Below, piece after piece: positions 46,301 through 57,674 of a stretch of 64,000 bases of DNA. The translations under genes were made by a program, and so were the position numbers. Below the pieces are notes generated by a model. That model was given only the letters and a program-made list of their open reading frames with translations. It ran no database searches and was not told the origin of the DNA. Source of the DNA: Prochlorococcus marinus XMU1411 (GTDB lineage: Bacteria > Cyanobacteriota > Cyanobacteriia > PCC-6307 > Cyanobiaceae); NCBI RefSeq assembly GCF_017696075.1, contig NZ_JAAORI010000003.1, positions 558,001-622,000 on the forward strand. The letters are read 5' to 3'. Each line of letters begins with the position of its first letter. The first letter of the stretch is position 1.

Positions 46301-47321
46301 CGGTGAATCACTTGCTCAAATCTTATGGTTTGTTGGGGTAAAACCAAAACCAGATTCTGTTGGAAGAATCAACAAATTAGAATTAATCCCTTTAGAAGAA
46401 TTAGGTAGGCCAAGAATAGATGTAGTTGTTAACTGTTCAGGAGTATTTAGAGATCTATTTATCAATCAAATGGCACTAATAGATCAGGCAGTTAAATTAG
46501 CAGCTGAAGCTGATGAACCTTTGGAATCTAATTTTGTAAGAAAACATTCATTAGAACAAGCAGAAAAAGAAGGCACTTCTATTAGAGAAGCATCAGCCAG
46601 AGTGTTCTCTAATGCAAGTGGAAGCTACAGTTCAAATGTTAATTTAGCTGTAGAAAATTCAACTTGGGAGGAAGAAAATGAATTGCAAGAAATGTATTTA
46701 TCACGCAAAACATATGCCTTTAATGCTGATAATCCAGGTGAAATGAATCAAAAAAGAGAGGTATTTGAATCAGTAATGAAAACAGCAGATGTTACATTTC
46801 AAAACCTTGATTCCTCTGAGATTTCATTAACAGATGTAAGCCATTATTTTGATTCAGATCCAACCAAATTAATTAAAACACTGAGAGATGACGGGAAAGA
46901 ACCAAGTAGCTACATAGCAGATACTACAACTTCTAATGCTCAAGTTAGAACACTTGGAGAAACTATCAGATTAGACTCAAGAACAAAACTTTTAAATCCT
47001 AAGTGGTATGAAGGTATGCTCAAATCTGGTTACGAAGGGGTTAGAGAACTTTCTAACAGACTTAATTACACTCTTGGTTGGAGTGCAACAAGTGGTCAAG
47101 TAGATAATTTTGTATATGAAGAAACTAATGAAACATTCATAAATGACGAAGAGATGAGGAAAAGATTAATGGATCTAAATCCTAATAGTTTCAGAAGAAT
47201 TGTTGGAACTTTGCTAGAAGTTAATGGTAGAGGATATTGGGAAACTTCAGATGAAAATATAGAACAGTTGAAAGAACTATACCAAGAGGTAGAGGATAAA
47301 ATCGAAGGCGTTAAAGAATAA
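43311..47321 (+). CDS. chlH: Magnesium chelatase subunit H
   Basis: The porphyrin-binding subunit that inserts Mg2+ into protoporphyrin IX together with ChlI and ChlD. At 1336 residues it is full length. Signature regions are visible: [56 protein letters not shown] (in parts), [19 protein letters not shown] and [13 protein letters not shown]. The C-terminal WEETNE-like acidic end is typical. It stands alone on the plus strand between two reverse-strand groups. Confidence 0.98.
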   Translation: MFTQVRSANRRVSPVEDNKHKVVIKAVYVVLEPQYQNSLTEAAKSINDMNGPIGIDLSGYLIEELRNDSNFEDFKKDIANADIFVASLIFIEDLAQKVVDAVSPYKDKLKASIVFPSMPEVMRLNKLGSFSMAQLGQSKSIIGDLIKKKKESDGASFQDSMLKLLNTLPSILKYLPVEKAQDARTFILSFQYWLGGTTQNLKNFLLMISEKYAVSETIKDQIEEFKIQDPETFPDLGIWHPLAPCMFESLKEYQNWENNRKDINPKNEKTPTIGLVLQRSHIVTGDDAHYVAVIQELEYRGARVLPIFCGGLDFSKPVNEFYYDSINKDQPIVDGVVSLTGFALVGGPARQDHPRAIESLKRLNRPYMVALPLVFQTTQEWEDSDLGLHPVQVALQIAIPELDGAIEPIILSGRDDATGKAHTLQDRVDVIAERAIKWSTLRVKQRKDKKLAITVFSFPPDKGNVGTAAYLNVFGSIYRVLLEMKSKGYQIDELPSNSKELMEKVINNPEAMDGSPELNIAHKMSVKEYEEFTPYSQRLEENWGKPPGNLNSDGQNLLIYGKHFGNVFIGVQPTFGYEGDPMRLLYSRSASPHHGFAAYYTYVEKIWGADAVLHFGTHGSLEFMPGKQMGMSETCYPDSLIGSLPNLYYYAANNPSEATIAKRRGYASTISYLTPPAENAGLYKGLKELSELVGSYQQLRENSRGIQIVNAIVETSKQCNLDKDVELPSKDVEELSIDERDLFVGNIYKQLMEIESRLLPCGLHTIGEAPTAEEAVATLVNIASLEREQEGLRSLPGLLAESMGLTIEQIYDGNNKGELKFVELNEKIIKTARESIFAMVNSLKIIDGRVYLEKSLLSKLFDLLRVFGLNLPTPWLRVCRLNGFNEVNQKELNKLFDYLLFCLEQVCADKEMDSLIKALDGNYVLPGPGGDPIRNPGVLPSGKNIHALDPQSIPTTAAVAAAKSVVDKLIERQKEEQGTWPETIACVLWGTDNIKTYGESLAQILWFVGVKPKPDSVGRINKLELIPLEELGRPRIDVVVNCSGVFRDLFINQMALIDQAVKLAAEADEPLESNFVRKHSLEQAEKEGTSIREASARVFSNASGSYSSNVNLAVENSTWEEENELQEMYLSRKTYAFNADNPGEMNQKREVFESVMKTADVTFQNLDSSEISLTDVSHYFDSDPTKLIKTLRDDGKEPSSYIADTTTSNAQVRTLGETIRLDSRTKLLNPKWYEGMLKSGYEGVRELSNRLNYTLGWSATSGQVDNFVYEETNETFINDEEMRKRLMDLNPNSFRRIVGTLLEVNGRGYWETSDENIEQLKELYQEVEDKIEGVKE

Positions 47322-47329
47322 TAATCAAA

Positions 47330-48184
47330 TTAATTTCTGTAAATCCTATCAGCAACTTTGAGAATTTGATAATTTAGTTTTACGTTGTGAACTCTTACAA
47401 TGTCAATTTTAAATTGTGAACAGAGGCAGCTTATTGCAAGTGTTCCAATATCCCTTTCTTTTGGATTTTTCTCATTCAAAATTTCTCCTATAAATCTCTT
47501 CCTTGATGAACCTATCAAAATTGGTAATTTCCATTTTTTAAATACATCTAAGTTTCTCAAAATTTCCAAATTTTGATTTAGATCTTTTGAGAAGCCTATT
47601 CCAGGATCCACTATTATATTTCTTTCAGATATATTTTTTTCTAAAGCATTTTTTATTAGATTATCAAGAGAGTTCTTAACATCACTCAATACATTCTGGT
47701 AATTAGAGAGTTCATTCATATTTTGACTGTTACCACGACTATGAGTTATGACAAAAGGGCAGTTAAATTTTGAGACAACATCCAAAATATTCATATCTCT
47801 TCTTCCTCCAGTGACGTCATTAATCCAATTAGCGCCATTTAAAAGAGCTTCATAAGCGACCTCAGAATTAAAGGTATCAATAGAAATTAAGATCTCTGGA
47901 TATTCAGATCTTATTAATTTTAAAATTGGGATCAATCTTTTTATTTCTATATTAGAGCCAACTTCTTCAGCCCCAGGCCTTGTACTCTGGGCACCAAGAT
48001 CAACAATATCGACACCATTACGTAAAAAATGATTAACCTGATCCAAAACTTTTTTTGAAGAGTTTAATTCTCCACCATCACTAAATGAATCAGGAGTTAA
48101 ATTAATAACCCCCATAATTGAAGTTTTTTGTCCCCAGCCATTTGGCCATGGATCTTTCTTATTGATAATTTGCAATTCTTGCAA
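47330..48184 (-). CDS. folP: Dihydropteroate synthase
   Basis: Condenses p-aminobenzoate with hydroxymethyl-dihydropterin pyrophosphate in folate synthesis. At 284 residues it has the standard length. Motifs seen are [15 protein letters not shown] (about 24-38), [31 protein letters not shown] and [13 protein letters not shown]. It overlaps the 3' end of tpiA by 26 bases and is probably read from the tpiA transcript. Its folates feed MetH and Fmt, both in this window. Confidence 0.96.
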   Translation of the reverse strand: MQELQIINKKDPWPNGWGQKTSIMGVINLTPDSFSDGGELNSSKKVLDQVNHFLRNGVDIVDLGAQSTRPGAEEVGSNIEIKRLIPILKLIRSEYPEILISIDTFNSEVAYEALLNGANWINDVTGGRRDMNILDVVSKFNCPFVITHSRGNSQNMNELSNYQNVLSDVKNSLDNLIKNALEKNISERNIIVDPGIGFSKDLNQNLEILRNLDVFKKWKLPILIGSSRKRFIGEILNEKNPKERDIGTLAISCLCSQFKIDIVRVHNVKLNYQILKVADRIYRN

Positions 48185-48884
48185 AACTTTTCGGATCTAA
48201 TGAAGCCCCTCCAACTAACACTCCATCTATATCACTCATTGACATTATTTCGTCAATATTATTAGGTTTAACAGATCCTCCATATTGAATAATCACTTCG
48301 TCAAAACCTATTAATTTCCTAATCAAAGAGCATATTTTATTAGCGTCCTTAGCCTCACATGTTTTACCTGTCCCAATTGCCCATATTGGTTCATAGGCAA
48401 CAATTAAATTTGATGGATCTGTATTTTCTAATCCTTGTTCAACCTGTCTAGTAATAACTCTATCAGCCTCTCCTCTTTCTCTTTGTTCTAGTGTTTCTCC
48501 AACACAAACTATCGGAGTAAGTCCACTAGATTGAGCAAAAACTACTCTTTTATTAATTTGTTCATCACTTTCACTAAAATACTTCCTTGGTTCACTGTGA
48601 CCAACTATTGCATATGAGACCCCATGTTCAAGAAGCATTTTTGGAGATATTTCTGCAGTAAATGCTCCTTCATCTTCCCAATGAATATTTTGACTAGAAA
48701 TATCTAAATAATCAAAATCAGAATGATTAGAAAAAGTTGAAATAGCTGTAAAAGGTGGCGCTATAACAACTTTACGATCATCCCTTATGTTTTTTATTAA
48801 AGGTATAAACTCTTCTAAATAAGCCTTAGCTTCAGCACAAGTCATGTGCATTTTCCAATTACCAGCAATAACAGATTTTCTCAA
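48159..48884 (-). CDS. tpiA: Triosephosphate isomerase
   Basis: Interconverts glyceraldehyde-3-phosphate and dihydroxyacetone phosphate in glycolysis and the Calvin cycle. At 241 residues it is complete. The substrate lysine is in [13 protein letters not shown], the electrophile in [12 protein letters not shown], and the catalytic loop in [14 protein letters not shown] (Glu base). The phosphate-binding GGSVKPNN and [10 protein letters not shown] are present. Confidence 0.97.
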   Translation of the reverse strand: MRKSVIAGNWKMHMTCAEAKAYLEEFIPLIKNIRDDRKVVIAPPFTAISTFSNHSDFDYLDISSQNIHWEDEGAFTAEISPKMLLEHGVSYAIVGHSEPRKYFSESDEQINKRVVFAQSSGLTPIVCVGETLEQRERGEADRVITRQVEQGLENTDPSNLIVAYEPIWAIGTGKTCEAKDANKICSLIRKLIGFDEVIIQYGGSVKPNNIDEIMSMSDIDGVLVGGASLDPKSFARIANYQ

Positions 48885-48936
48885 AATACTATCTCCAAGA
48901 AAATTATATTAATATAAATTGAGTTGAATAGGCCAA

Positions 48937-49113
48937 CTATTCAAAGATTAATTCATTTTTTAGAAATATAACTTTATCTCCTTTATTTAATTTTCTTCCT
49001 CTCCTTGTCTCTATTACACCATTAACTTTGACAGACCCAGCTTTAATAAAAAATTTGGCCTCTCCACCAGAAGAAACCAAATTTTTCCATTTTAAAAATT
49101 GATCTAATTTCAT
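48937..49113 (-). CDS. S4-domain RNA-binding protein, YbcJ/YaaA type (58 aa)
   Basis: A 58-residue frame from ATG 49113. The sequence reads as a minimal S4 domain: MKLDQFLKW, then SGGEAKFFIKAGSVKVNG, ETRRGRKLNKGDKV. This pattern is that of small YbcJ-like S4 proteins that bind structured RNA. The position upstream of tpiA on the same strand suggests possible cotranscription. Confidence 0.85.
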   Translation of the reverse strand: MKLDQFLKWKNLVSSGGEAKFFIKAGSVKVNGVIETRRGRKLNKGDKVIFLKNELIFE

Positions 49114-49172
49114 TATTTTTATATTCCCAAAGATATTGATAAAGTAGGATAAATAATTAAATATATAATATC

Positions 49173-50879
49173 TTGAGTCTTATCCCATCAGTCAGACCAT
49201 ATTCAAATAGGTTTATAAAAGGTTTTATATGCATGCTTATTTACGTAGCTTGCTGGCCTTTATTGGCTTATTTAGCTGGAAACTTAATCCCAGCAATTGG
49301 ATCTGGTGATCTCTCAAAAGTTTCCAGCATAATAATTAAATCTCTATTAGTATTTTTAATTCAAAAAACTGCTCAATTTGGACAAGATGTCTTCATAGCA
49401 AAACCATCTTTAGAAATTAGTGAAGTAATGAGAGGAAGTTTATTTAGCAAAATACAAAAAATAAATATGAATTCTTTTGAAAAGATTTCAGCTGGAGATA
49501 TTACATATAGACTTACAGAAGATGCTGATAGAGTAAGCGAAGTTATTTATAAAACAGCTCAAGATACTATTCCGTGCACCTTACAATTATTAGCGGTAGT
49601 TTTATATATGTTTTATTTAGATTGGTCATTAACATTATCAACGTTTGTTTTAGCACCATTAATTATTCTTGCAGTTAATAGTTTTGGAAGAAGAGTTTTA
49701 TTCGCATCTGAAAAAAGTCAAGAATCAACAAGTAATTTAGCAGGATTAATAGGTGAATCTATAAATGGAATGTCGACGATAAGAGCTTTTGCCGCTGAAA
49801 ATTGGATTGAGAATAGATTTCATAAAAGGTTAATTGCAAATAAAAAAGCAAAATATAAAACATTAAAATTACTTGCATTTCAGCATCCAGTTGTAGGTTT
49901 TGTAGAAGCATTTGGAATATTAGCAATACTAGGTTTAGGAGCCGCAAGAATTAACCTAGGACTTCTAACTAGTGAAGAATTTAGTAGTTTTTTTGCTGCA
50001 ATATTGATGCTTATTGATCCAATAAGCCATATAAGCACAAATTTCAATGACTATAAACAAGCAGAAGCATCAATAAAAAGGTTGAAATATATAAATCAAG
50101 AGCCTATTGAAAATGATAAAGAAAATTTAATAAAAATATCAAATATTAATGGCAACATAAAATTCAATACTGTTGATTTTGAATACAAAAAAGATAATCA
50201 AGTTCTTAAAAATATAAATTTAGAAATCAAAAAAGGTGAAGTTACAGCTTTCGTTGGAGCTTCTGGGGCAGGTAAAAGTACAATGATGGCATTGATATTG
50301 AAATTTATAACTCCAAATAATGGAGAAATCTTAATTGATGATAAGAATCTAAAATTATTAAATACAAAAGATATAAGAAAAAATATTGCACTAGTACAAC
50401 AACAGCCTTTTTTGTTTTCAGGAAAAATTATTGATGTAATAAGAATGGGAAGGCACTATACCAAAGAAGAAGTTATTGAATCCGCAAAAAAAGCTAATGC
50501 TCATAATTTTATTCAAAAGCTTCCTGACAAATATGAAACTAAGATAACTGAAAGAGGATCGAATTTCTCAGGGGGACAGATTCAGAGGATAGCAATTGCA
50601 AGAGCAATATTAGGTAATCCATCTATTCTCCTCTTAGATGAAGCGACAAGTGCTTTAGATGCAGAATCAGAATCAGAAGTTCAAGAGGGTCTTAATAGAG
50701 CAATGAAAAATAGAACTGTTATAGTAATCGCTCATAGGTTATCAACTACCCAAGAGGCCGATAAAATAGTTGTCTTCGATAAGGGCGAAATTATTGAGGT
50801 TGGTAAACATTTTGATTTACTAAATAAAAAAGGTATTTATAAAGAATTATGTGAAAAACAATTGATTAAGAAATTATAA
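49173..50879 (+). CDS. ABC exporter, fused membrane and ATPase domains (MsbA-like)
   Basis: A 568-residue half-transporter. The membrane domain (about 1-290) has about six spans. The ATPase domain (about 330-568) has Walker A GASGAGKST (about 364-372), signature FSGGQIQRIAIARA, Walker B ILLLDEATSALD and the IAHRLSTTQ H-loop. It probably works as a homodimer flipping lipid, LPS or drugs; the substrate cannot be told. The start is TTG at 49173; no better in-frame start was seen. Confidence 0.9.
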   Translation: MSLIPSVRPYSNRFIKGFICMLIYVACWPLLAYLAGNLIPAIGSGDLSKVSSIIIKSLLVFLIQKTAQFGQDVFIAKPSLEISEVMRGSLFSKIQKINMNSFEKISAGDITYRLTEDADRVSEVIYKTAQDTIPCTLQLLAVVLYMFYLDWSLTLSTFVLAPLIILAVNSFGRRVLFASEKSQESTSNLAGLIGESINGMSTIRAFAAENWIENRFHKRLIANKKAKYKTLKLLAFQHPVVGFVEAFGILAILGLGAARINLGLLTSEEFSSFFAAILMLIDPISHISTNFNDYKQAEASIKRLKYINQEPIENDKENLIKISNINGNIKFNTVDFEYKKDNQVLKNINLEIKKGEVTAFVGASGAGKSTMMALILKFITPNNGEILIDDKNLKLLNTKDIRKNIALVQQQPFLFSGKIIDVIRMGRHYTKEEVIESAKKANAHNFIQKLPDKYETKITERGSNFSGGQIQRIAIARAILGNPSILLLDEATSALDAESESEVQEGLNRAMKNRTVIVIAHRLSTTQEADKIVVFDKGEIIEVGKHFDLLNKKGIYKELCEKQLIKKL

Positions 50880-50907
50880 CCCTATCTTATTTGTAAAAAG
50901 TAAATCC

Positions 50908-51126
50908 ATGAATGAAAATACAAATGATTCTGGCAACCCAGTTTTAACCTTTGAAGGGAAGAAATATTTGATCAATGAACTTTCTAAAGAAATAAAAGAA
51001 TCTGTAAAGGCATTACAAATAGCAGAAACACAACTTAAAATGCATGAAGATACATTCAAATTACTTTCAATAAGTCGCAATACTTTAGCGAATCAATTAA
51101 GAGAAAAGCTAAAAAACATAGCGTAA
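50908..51126 (+). CDS. DUF6447-like small protein
   Basis: A 72-residue soluble protein. PVLTFEGKKYLINELSKEIK (about 11-30), then LQIAETQLKMHEDTFKLLSI, resembles the DUF6447 pattern of small helical proteins in cyanobacteria. Predicted helical hairpin. It follows the ABC exporter by 28 bases and may share its transcript. Family assignment from memory only. Confidence 0.7.
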   Translation: MNENTNDSGNPVLTFEGKKYLINELSKEIKESVKALQIAETQLKMHEDTFKLLSISRNTLANQLREKLKNIA

Positions 51127-51130
51127 ATTT

Positions 51131-54100
51131 TTAACAATTATGAATTTCCTGTAAAGAATAAGTATCAATTTTATTATTTCGCAGTGCTTTTATTGCTTTA
51201 ATAGCTGCTTTTGCTCCAGGTATGGTTGTAAAAGTTGGAATATTATATTCCAAAGCTGCACGTCTTAAATATGCATCATCATGAAGAGCCTGAGATCCTA
51301 TTGGAGTATTAATTATTAATTGAACAAGTCCAGAACGAATTAAATCCTCTATATTTGGTCTACCTTCATGAACTTTAAGTACTTCTTCAACTTGGATTCC
51401 TAAATCAATCAAATATGAAGCTGTACCTTTCGTTGCAATTAATTTAAATCCTAAAATCAACAATTCCTTAGCAATTTCATCAAGATCTTTTTTATCTAAA
51501 TCATTAGTAGACAAGAAAGCAACTCCCTCAGAAGGAACACCATTTCCCGCTGCCAATTCTGACTTAGCATAAGCAATTCCAAAATCTTTTGCTAAGCCCA
51601 TCACTTCTCCAGTAGATCGCATTTCAGGACCAAGAAGCGTATCAGATCCGGGAAATCTTTTAAAAGGCAAAACAGCTTCTTTTACTGCCTGAAATTTGGG
51701 AGAAAATTCTTTTGTAAAATTTACATCGTCTAAAGTAAAGCCTTGCATCAATTGTGTGGCTAATTTCGCAACTGGTTTGCCTATTGCCTTTGAAACAAAT
51801 GGGACCGTTCTAGAAGCTCTAGGATTTGCTTCAAGAATAAATATTTTATTTTCTTTGTTATTTAAGTTCGTCACTGCAAATTGCAAATTAATTAGACCAA
51901 TAACATTTAGTCTTTTTGCAATTAATTTAGTCCAGTTTTTTACAGTATCTAGAGTAGAATTTGAAAGAGAAATAGAAGGTAAACAGCAAGCTGAATCTCC
52001 AGAATGAATTCCAGCAGGTTCAACATGTTCCATTAGACCAGCAATCACTACAGAACCTTCAGAATCACATAAAGCATCAACATCGACCTCAATTGCATTA
52101 TTCAAATATTCATCAAGAAGGATTGGATGATCAGGCGATACCTTAACTGCCTCAGAAATATATCTCGATAATTCATTCTCATCTTTTACAATTTCCATTG
52201 CCCTGCCGCCTAAAACATAAGAAGGTCTTACAACTAAAGGGAATCCTAATTTTTTTGCTACTGCTTGTGCTTCAATCTCGTTACGCGCTATTCCATTTAA
52301 AGGTTGTCTTATATTTAATTCCTCAAGTAATTTTGTAAATTCCTCTCTATCTTCAGCTAAATCAATTGAGATTGGTGAAGTTCCAAGTATTTTTGTTCCA
52401 GTTCTAACTCCATCATTCGATTTAAGCCACTCAAGTAAAGGTAAAGATAATTTAAGAGGAGTTTGACCTCCAAATTGAACAATCAAACCATAAGGATTTT
52501 CTGCTTCAATTATGTTCAGAACATCCTCCAAAGTTACTGGCTCAAAATATAAAATATCGCTAGTATCATAATCTGTTGATACGGTTTCGGGGTTACTATT
52601 AACCATTATTGTTTCGTAACCATTTGTGGAAGCTTGATAAGAAGCATGACAACAGCAGTAATCAAACTCTATCCCTTGACCAATTCTGTTTGGACCTCCT
52701 CCTATAATCATAATTTTTTTTGAATTATTATTGGAAATCTCGCTATCAAAAATTTGAGAATTTATATTTACAAATGACTCTTCATAAGTTGAATAGTGAT
52801 ATGGAGTTGAGGATGAGAACTCTGCTGAACAAGTATCGACAGTTTTATAAATTGGTATTATGTTAAGCTCCTTTCTGTATTTTCGTACATTAAAAAACTC
52901 AGAATTTGTTAACTTTGCTATCTGTTGATCTGAAAAGCCTAATTGCTTAGCATGTAACATCAAATCTCTATCTAAATAATTAAGTTCTTTATCTTTCAAA
53001 AAATCATATTCAAAATTAAAGATATTACGTAATTTCTCAATAAACCATAAATCAATATTCGTTATTTTTTGAATGTATGAATTAGTTTTTCCAAGATGCA
53101 TGGCTTTTTTAACAATTAAAATTCTTTCAGAGGTGGGGTTTCTTAAATTGTTCTGTAAGTCATTCTCGTTCTTAAATTCATCTAGTGAATCGCATTCCCA
53201 TCCATAAATACCTACTTCCAAGGACCTTAATGCTTTCTGAAATGATTCTTCAAAAGAACGACCAATTGCCATTGACTCACCAACGGATTTCATGGCAGTA
53301 CTTAAGGTGTTTGATGAACCTTTAAACTTTTCAAAAGCAAATCGAGGTATTTTTGTAACAACATAATCAATTGATGGTTCAAAACATGCTGGTGTTTTTT
53401 TTGTAATATCATTTATGATTTCATCCAGCGTATAGCCAACGGACAATAAAGCTGCAATCTTAGCTATAGGAAATCCAGTTGCTTTACTTGCTAAAGCAGA
53501 AGACCTACTAACTCGAGGATTCATTTCTATTACAATTACTTCTCCATTAGCTGGATTTATCGCAAATTGAATATTACTTCCCCCAGTTTCAACTCCTACC
53601 TCCCTAATAATTTTCAATGATAAGTCCCTCAATCTCTGATATTCTTTATCTGTTAAGGTCTGTGCAGGAGCTACAGTAATCGAATCTCCAGTATGCACAC
53701 CCATTGGATCTAAATTTTCAATACTACAAACTATTACTACGTTATCTGCTTTATCTCTCATAACCTCTAGTTCAAACTCTTTCCATCCAATAAGAGATTT
53801 TTCAATCAAAATTTGATTACAAGGGCTTTCCTCTAAACCTGTTTTACACAATTCAAAAAATTCTTCAAGATTATATGCAATTCCACCTCCTACACCACCT
53901 AAAGTGAATGCTGGCCTAATTATAAGAGGATAAGAATTAATTTTTTTTGACACCTCGTGGGCTTCATCTAGATTAGATGCTATTCCCGATGGACATACAT
54001 TTACATTTATTTTTTCCATAGCTTCTTTAAATAATTTTCGATCTTCAGCTTTATTAATAGCTTTTAAATCAGCACCAATTAATTCAACATTATTTTTATT

Positions 54101-54424
54101 TAAAAAATCTGACTCAGATAATTTAACCGCAAGATTTAATGCGGTTTGACCTCCCATCGTAGGAAGAATTGCATCAGGTTTTTCTCTTAAGATAATCTGA
54201 GAAACAATTTCAGTAGTCAAGGGTTCGATATATGTTTTATTTGCAATTTCAGGATCAGTCATTATTGATGCAGGATTTGAATTTATCAAGATAATTTCAT
54301 AACCTGCCTTTCTTAAAGCTTTACAAGCTTGGGTACCAGAGTAATCGAATTCACATGCTTGTCCTATAACAATTGGTCCTGAACCTAGAATAAGTATTCT
54401 TTTAAGATCACCTCGTTGAGGCAT
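51131..54424 (-). CDS. carB: Carbamoyl-phosphate synthase large subunit
   Basis: Makes carbamoyl phosphate for arginine and pyrimidines, with ammonia passed from CarA. At 1097 residues it has two ATP-grasp halves. First half: [54 protein letters not shown]. Second half: [54 protein letters not shown]. The C-terminal MGS-like allosteric domain (about 960-1097; [14 protein letters not shown]) is complete. carA is not in the window. Confidence 0.98.
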   Translation of the reverse strand: MPQRGDLKRILILGSGPIVIGQACEFDYSGTQACKALRKAGYEIILINSNPASIMTDPEIANKTYIEPLTTEIVSQIILREKPDAILPTMGGQTALNLAVKLSESDFLNKNNVELIGADLKAINKAEDRKLFKEAMEKINVNVCPSGIASNLDEAHEVSKKINSYPLIIRPAFTLGGVGGGIAYNLEEFFELCKTGLEESPCNQILIEKSLIGWKEFELEVMRDKADNVVIVCSIENLDPMGVHTGDSITVAPAQTLTDKEYQRLRDLSLKIIREVGVETGGSNIQFAINPANGEVIVIEMNPRVSRSSALASKATGFPIAKIAALLSVGYTLDEIINDITKKTPACFEPSIDYVVTKIPRFAFEKFKGSSNTLSTAMKSVGESMAIGRSFEESFQKALRSLEVGIYGWECDSLDEFKNENDLQNNLRNPTSERILIVKKAMHLGKTNSYIQKITNIDLWFIEKLRNIFNFEYDFLKDKELNYLDRDLMLHAKQLGFSDQQIAKLTNSEFFNVRKYRKELNIIPIYKTVDTCSAEFSSSTPYHYSTYEESFVNINSQIFDSEISNNNSKKIMIIGGGPNRIGQGIEFDYCCCHASYQASTNGYETIMVNSNPETVSTDYDTSDILYFEPVTLEDVLNIIEAENPYGLIVQFGGQTPLKLSLPLLEWLKSNDGVRTGTKILGTSPISIDLAEDREEFTKLLEELNIRQPLNGIARNEIEAQAVAKKLGFPLVVRPSYVLGGRAMEIVKDENELSRYISEAVKVSPDHPILLDEYLNNAIEVDVDALCDSEGSVVIAGLMEHVEPAGIHSGDSACCLPSISLSNSTLDTVKNWTKLIAKRLNVIGLINLQFAVTNLNNKENKIFILEANPRASRTVPFVSKAIGKPVAKLATQLMQGFTLDDVNFTKEFSPKFQAVKEAVLPFKRFPGSDTLLGPEMRSTGEVMGLAKDFGIAYAKSELAAGNGVPSEGVAFLSTNDLDKKDLDEIAKELLILGFKLIATKGTASYLIDLGIQVEEVLKVHEGRPNIEDLIRSGLVQLIINTPIGSQALHDDAYLRRAALEYNIPTFTTIPGAKAAIKAIKALRNNKIDTYSLQEIHNC

Positions 54425-54531
54425 AATTTAAACCATTATTTATTTCATGCTACTTATAAATCATCAGATGTTAATCAAGTTACTTGAAAAGCAACATTTG
54501 TTTCTATAGTATTGGAAGAAATTAATTTTTT

Positions 54532-55170
54532 ATGAGCGAACTTCAGCGACTTAAAAGTTTGTTGCCACCAGAGAATGAAAATTGGGTATTTGTTGAAGCT
54601 GCTGCCGCTATAGATCCCCCTCTCATAACACTTGAAGAAATAGGTCGTGATGAAGTTGAAATCCAAATAGATTTAGATGAATGGGATAACTTTGCTATTG
54701 ACCACAGAAATTTATTATTTTGGCATGAGGTAGGGAAAATTCAAAATGATTCAATACCCAGAGATGGATGGGAAATGGCAGCCCTTGCAATAGGACTTGG
54801 AGGTGCAATAGGAGAATTGTGGGTCCAAGATGGATTACTTTTATTATTAGCACTTGGTTTATCAAGTTTTGCAGGGTATAGATTATATTTAAAGAATAAT
54901 TCTGAAAAAAAACTTCAAGATGCTATTTTTGCAGATGAAAGAGCTATAGACCTAGCTTGCAGATTTGGATATAGTATACCTAATGCTTATAAAAGTCTCG
55001 GTGGAGCATTAAAGGAATTAATTGAAAAAACAAGAAAGAAGAAAAAAAGAAGTTTTTTTGAAGACAGATTAGATGCTCTAAGGAAAAGCGCAGAAAAAGC
55101 TAGATCCGAATTATCTCAGCAAGAAGGTTCAGGAAAATCAGTCTCAAGTGAAAATGTATATGGACAATAA
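54532..55170 (+). CDS. DUF3318 family membrane protein
   Basis: A 212-residue protein fitting DUF3318: ELQRLKSLLPPENENWVFVE, then NLLFWHEVGKIQND, two adjacent hydrophobic segments (about 83-121, AIGLGGAIGELWVQDGLLLL) and a basic helical C-terminus with predicted coiled coil. Known only from cyanobacteria; function unproven. The 3' end overlaps the rsfS start by 23 bases, so the two are coupled. Confidence 0.82.
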   Translation: MSELQRLKSLLPPENENWVFVEAAAAIDPPLITLEEIGRDEVEIQIDLDEWDNFAIDHRNLLFWHEVGKIQNDSIPRDGWEMAALAIGLGGAIGELWVQDGLLLLLALGLSSFAGYRLYLKNNSEKKLQDAIFADERAIDLACRFGYSIPNAYKSLGGALKELIEKTRKKKKRSFFEDRLDALRKSAEKARSELSQQEGSGKSVSSENVYGQ

Positions 55171-55504
55171 AAGTTTAGTTTTAATGGCTGCTAAAGCTTG
55201 CGATGAAAAAAAGGCTAAAGATATTAAGCTAATAAAAATTGACGAAGTTTCTTTTATCAGTGAATGGATATTAATCGCAGAGGGATTATCTGATGTTCAA
55301 GTTAGATCAATAACTAACTCGGTAGAGGGAGAGTTAAGAGAAAAGGCTAAAATTGAACCGCTAAGAAAAGAAGGAGTTAGCGAAGCTAAATGGGCTTTAC
55401 TTGATTATGGTGATTTAATAGTAAATATTTTTCAACCAGAAATAAGAAAATATTATGACCTTGAATCATTCTGGAGCAATGGAAATAATCTAAATTTTCC
55501 ATAA
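55148..55504 (+). CDS. rsfS: Ribosome silencing factor RsfS
   Basis: A 118-residue Iojap-family protein that binds L14 and prevents 30S-50S joining under stress. Conserved segments are EWILIAEGLSDVQVRSI (about 34-50) and WALLDYGDLIVNIF (about 80-93), with the usual C-terminal EIRKYYDLESFW. The N-terminus has three close Met codons (residues 1, 3, 5), so the exact start is uncertain. Followed by the Ycf36 gene after 10 bases. Confidence 0.92.
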   Translation: MKMYMDNKSLVLMAAKACDEKKAKDIKLIKIDEVSFISEWILIAEGLSDVQVRSITNSVEGELREKAKIEPLRKEGVSEAKWALLDYGDLIVNIFQPEIRKYYDLESFWSNGNNLNFP

Positions 55505-55514
55505 TATTTTTTTC

Positions 55515-56009
55515 ATGAATGAATATAAATGTCCAGTCCCTAAGGAGCAGCAACCAACTAATGAATACATTGAATTATCAAAATCCATCATTTTTTCATG
55601 GCCAAAGACTAAGAAATCACTAATTATTGTATTAATTAAATTCTGGCTAGTTACTTTTGTTTTATTTCTCGTTATTTCTTCTGGAAGTATTTATTTCAAA
55701 TCAGCTATTTTTAAATATATTCTAATAAGTTTTTTTAGTAGTTTATCAATACCTCTCTTAGTTTCTTTAAGATTATATCTTGGCTGGAATCATGTATTTA
55801 AAAGATTAACTTCCGAACGAGTTGAGTACGAAGAATCTGGTTGGTATGACGGTCAAGTATGGATAAAACCACTTGTTTTAAAAGAAAAAGAATCGCTTAT
55901 TGCTACAGTTCAAGTGAAACCTATTTTAAATAATTTAATTCAAATTTTTTCTATTATTTTAGCCTTAGCTTTATCAGGAATACTTTTTTTTCAGTACAAC
56001 AATTTCTAA
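55515..56009 (+). CDS. Ycf36/CGLD27 family membrane protein (DUF1230)
   Basis: A 164-residue protein with the diagnostic N-terminus CPVPKEQQPTNEYIELSKS and FSWP, three or four membrane segments (about 40-58, 65-85, 135-160) and the ESGWYDGQVWIKP block (about 108-120). The plant homologue CGLD27 is linked to iron/photosynthesis phenotypes; the molecular function is unknown. Its stop abuts the start of the asparaginase gene. Confidence 0.87.
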   Translation: MNEYKCPVPKEQQPTNEYIELSKSIIFSWPKTKKSLIIVLIKFWLVTFVLFLVISSGSIYFKSAIFKYILISFFSSLSIPLLVSLRLYLGWNHVFKRLTSERVEYEESGWYDGQVWIKPLVLKEKESLIATVQVKPILNNLIQIFSIILALALSGILFFQYNNF

Positions 56010-56975
56010 ATGAGTTCAAATTTTAAAAACCTTTACACATCAAATAATCCTCCCTTAATAGCAACTTTAATTAGAGGTTCGAACATTGAATCAATTCATA
56101 AAATTCATGCAGTAATTAGTGACAAAAAGGGAAGAGTATTAATGTGCGCTGGAAATCCAGAATATAAAAGTTTCATAAGATCAGCATTAAAACCATTTCA
56201 GGCTATACCTTTTGTTAGCAGTGGAGCAGCCTCAAAAATCAACAACTTTTCAAAATCAATCGCAATAGCATGCGCTTCACATAGTGGATCAAAACTTCAT
56301 GCAAGAGAAGCCTTCAAAATTTTATGGGAATACGACATCGACATTAAAAATTTAAAATGTCCAAAATTGAATACAAGCCCTTTAGAACATAATTGTTCAG
56401 GAAAACATGCTGCTTTTCTAGCTACGTGCAAAAAATTAAATTGGCCAATAGATAATTACTTAAAGGGTGACCATCCACTTCAACTCGAAATATTTAGAAT
56501 TGTTTCCGAATTACTTGAAATTCCAATATCTGAAATAAATGCTGAACGTGATGATTGTGGTGCACCAACCCTTTATTTAAAACTGATAGAAATGTCCAGG
56601 TTATACTCACTTCTAAGTAGTTCGGAAATTGCTGAATTAGAACAAATCAGCAGAGCTATTACGACCAACCCATTATTGATAAGTGACAAAAACAAATTTG
56701 ATACAGAAATAATTAAAGCTTCTCATGGACAAGTTATAGGTAAAGGTGGAGCTGAAGGAATACAGTGCCTATGCAAGGTTAATGAAGGTATAGGACTGGC
56801 TTTAAAAGTAGAAGATGGTTCAAAAAGAGCTAAGCATGCTGTTAGTCTTCACTTACTAAAACAGTTGGAGTGGATATCTGACTTGCGAATACAAGACATT
56901 GAAGAAAAGATCTTTAATCTTTCCGATGGAGTAAGAATTGAGGTTAAAGGTCAATTAAAATTCCAAGAATCCTAA
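56010..56975 (+). CDS. Asparaginase II family protein
   Basis: A 321-residue member of the thermolabile/Rhizobium-type asparaginase II family, which hydrolyses asparagine to aspartate and ammonia. Recognisable segments: IRSALKPFQAIPFVSSGAA (about 51-69), IACASHSGSKLHAREAF (about 88-104), LEHNCSGKHAAFLATCK, and DDCGAPTLYLKL. The start directly follows the Ycf36 stop, so it is part of the DUF3318-rsfS-Ycf36 operon. Confidence 0.9.
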   Translation: MSSNFKNLYTSNNPPLIATLIRGSNIESIHKIHAVISDKKGRVLMCAGNPEYKSFIRSALKPFQAIPFVSSGAASKINNFSKSIAIACASHSGSKLHAREAFKILWEYDIDIKNLKCPKLNTSPLEHNCSGKHAAFLATCKKLNWPIDNYLKGDHPLQLEIFRIVSELLEIPISEINAERDDCGAPTLYLKLIEMSRLYSLLSSSEIAELEQISRAITTNPLLISDKNKFDTEIIKASHGQVIGKGGAEGIQCLCKVNEGIGLALKVEDGSKRAKHAVSLHLLKQLEWISDLRIQDIEEKIFNLSDGVRIEVKGQLKFQES

Positions 56976-57019
56976 AGAATTAGAAAAATAACACTTTGAG
57001 ATGTATGCTATGTATATGA

Positions 57020-57096
<77 letters not shown>

Positions 57097-57101
57097 TTTA
57101 G

Positions 57102-57127
57102 AAGCAGCTTTAAAGCTGCTTTTTTTT
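57102..57127 (+). terminator. Rho-independent terminator of tRNA-fMet
   Basis: AAGCAGCTTTAAAGCTGCTT (57102-57121) is a perfect palindrome able to form a stem of about 8 pairs, followed by a run of eight T. It lies 6 bases after the encoded CCA. Confidence 0.88.
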
Positions 57128-57455
57128 GTATTTGCAGTAGTTACAGCAATTTTAAAAATAAAGATAATAACGTCTTAATTAAAAGAGTTTACTAAAAATT
57201 ACTTGAGATCTTTTTGAATAGAGAATTTAAAGTCAACTCTAACTAATAAACCAATAATGATAAAAAATATTCCAATGTATGAGTTCAAAGATAGATCCAA
57301 AATATTAATTTAATTTTCTAACTAAATCTTAGCTTATAAATCATTTTTATTAAATGTACTATCAACAATGAATTTAAACAAATCTGAATTTTGAATATTT
57401 TCATCTTGAATAAGTAATTTAATAAAGTAAAATTAATTCTAATTTGGGAAATTAT
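57128..57455. other. Non-coding region with one possible micro-ORF
   Basis: Mostly AT-rich spacer. On the reverse strand, 57199-57300 encodes a possible 33-residue peptide from a TTG start, with one hydrophobic helix (SYIGIFFIIIGLLVRVDF) and a charged tail. Its composition is protein-like, but with no ATG and no comparison I do not call it a gene. Confidence 0.4.
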
Positions 57456-57602
57456 ATGCAGGATTTACTACAGCGTGATTTAGGTTCAAGCTTGTTATCA
57501 GTAGCTGTCATATTAGGATGGTTAGGTCTGTTTTTTGTATTTTTGAGAGTATTAACAATTTCAATAAAGAGAATCCTTGAAGCTGTTTTCAAAAAATCGT
57601 AA
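57456..57602 (+). CDS. Small single-span membrane protein (48 aa)
   Basis: A 48-residue frame from ATG 57456. A short polar start (MQDLLQRDLGS) precedes one transmembrane helix (about residues 12-34, SLLSVAVILGWLGLFFVFL) and an amphipathic basic tail (ISIKRILEAVFKKS). Size and design resemble small thylakoid or plasma-membrane proteins. No family assigned. Confidence 0.6.
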   Translation: MQDLLQRDLGSSLLSVAVILGWLGLFFVFLRVLTISIKRILEAVFKKS

Positions 57603-57674
57603 TTATTGAAATAAATCAATAATTCTGAATTAATCGCATAAACCCTTTATCACTAAGTATAATAACCTATAAAA

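Noticed and set aside
50874-51080. 68-codon reverse-strand frame
   Set aside because: Antisense to the DUF6447-like gene, which has the better pattern on the plus strand.
54475-54666. 63-codon reverse-strand frame near the carB/DUF3318 promoters
   Set aside because: Overlaps the DUF3318 start and the divergent control region; no motif and a composition that is not protein-like.
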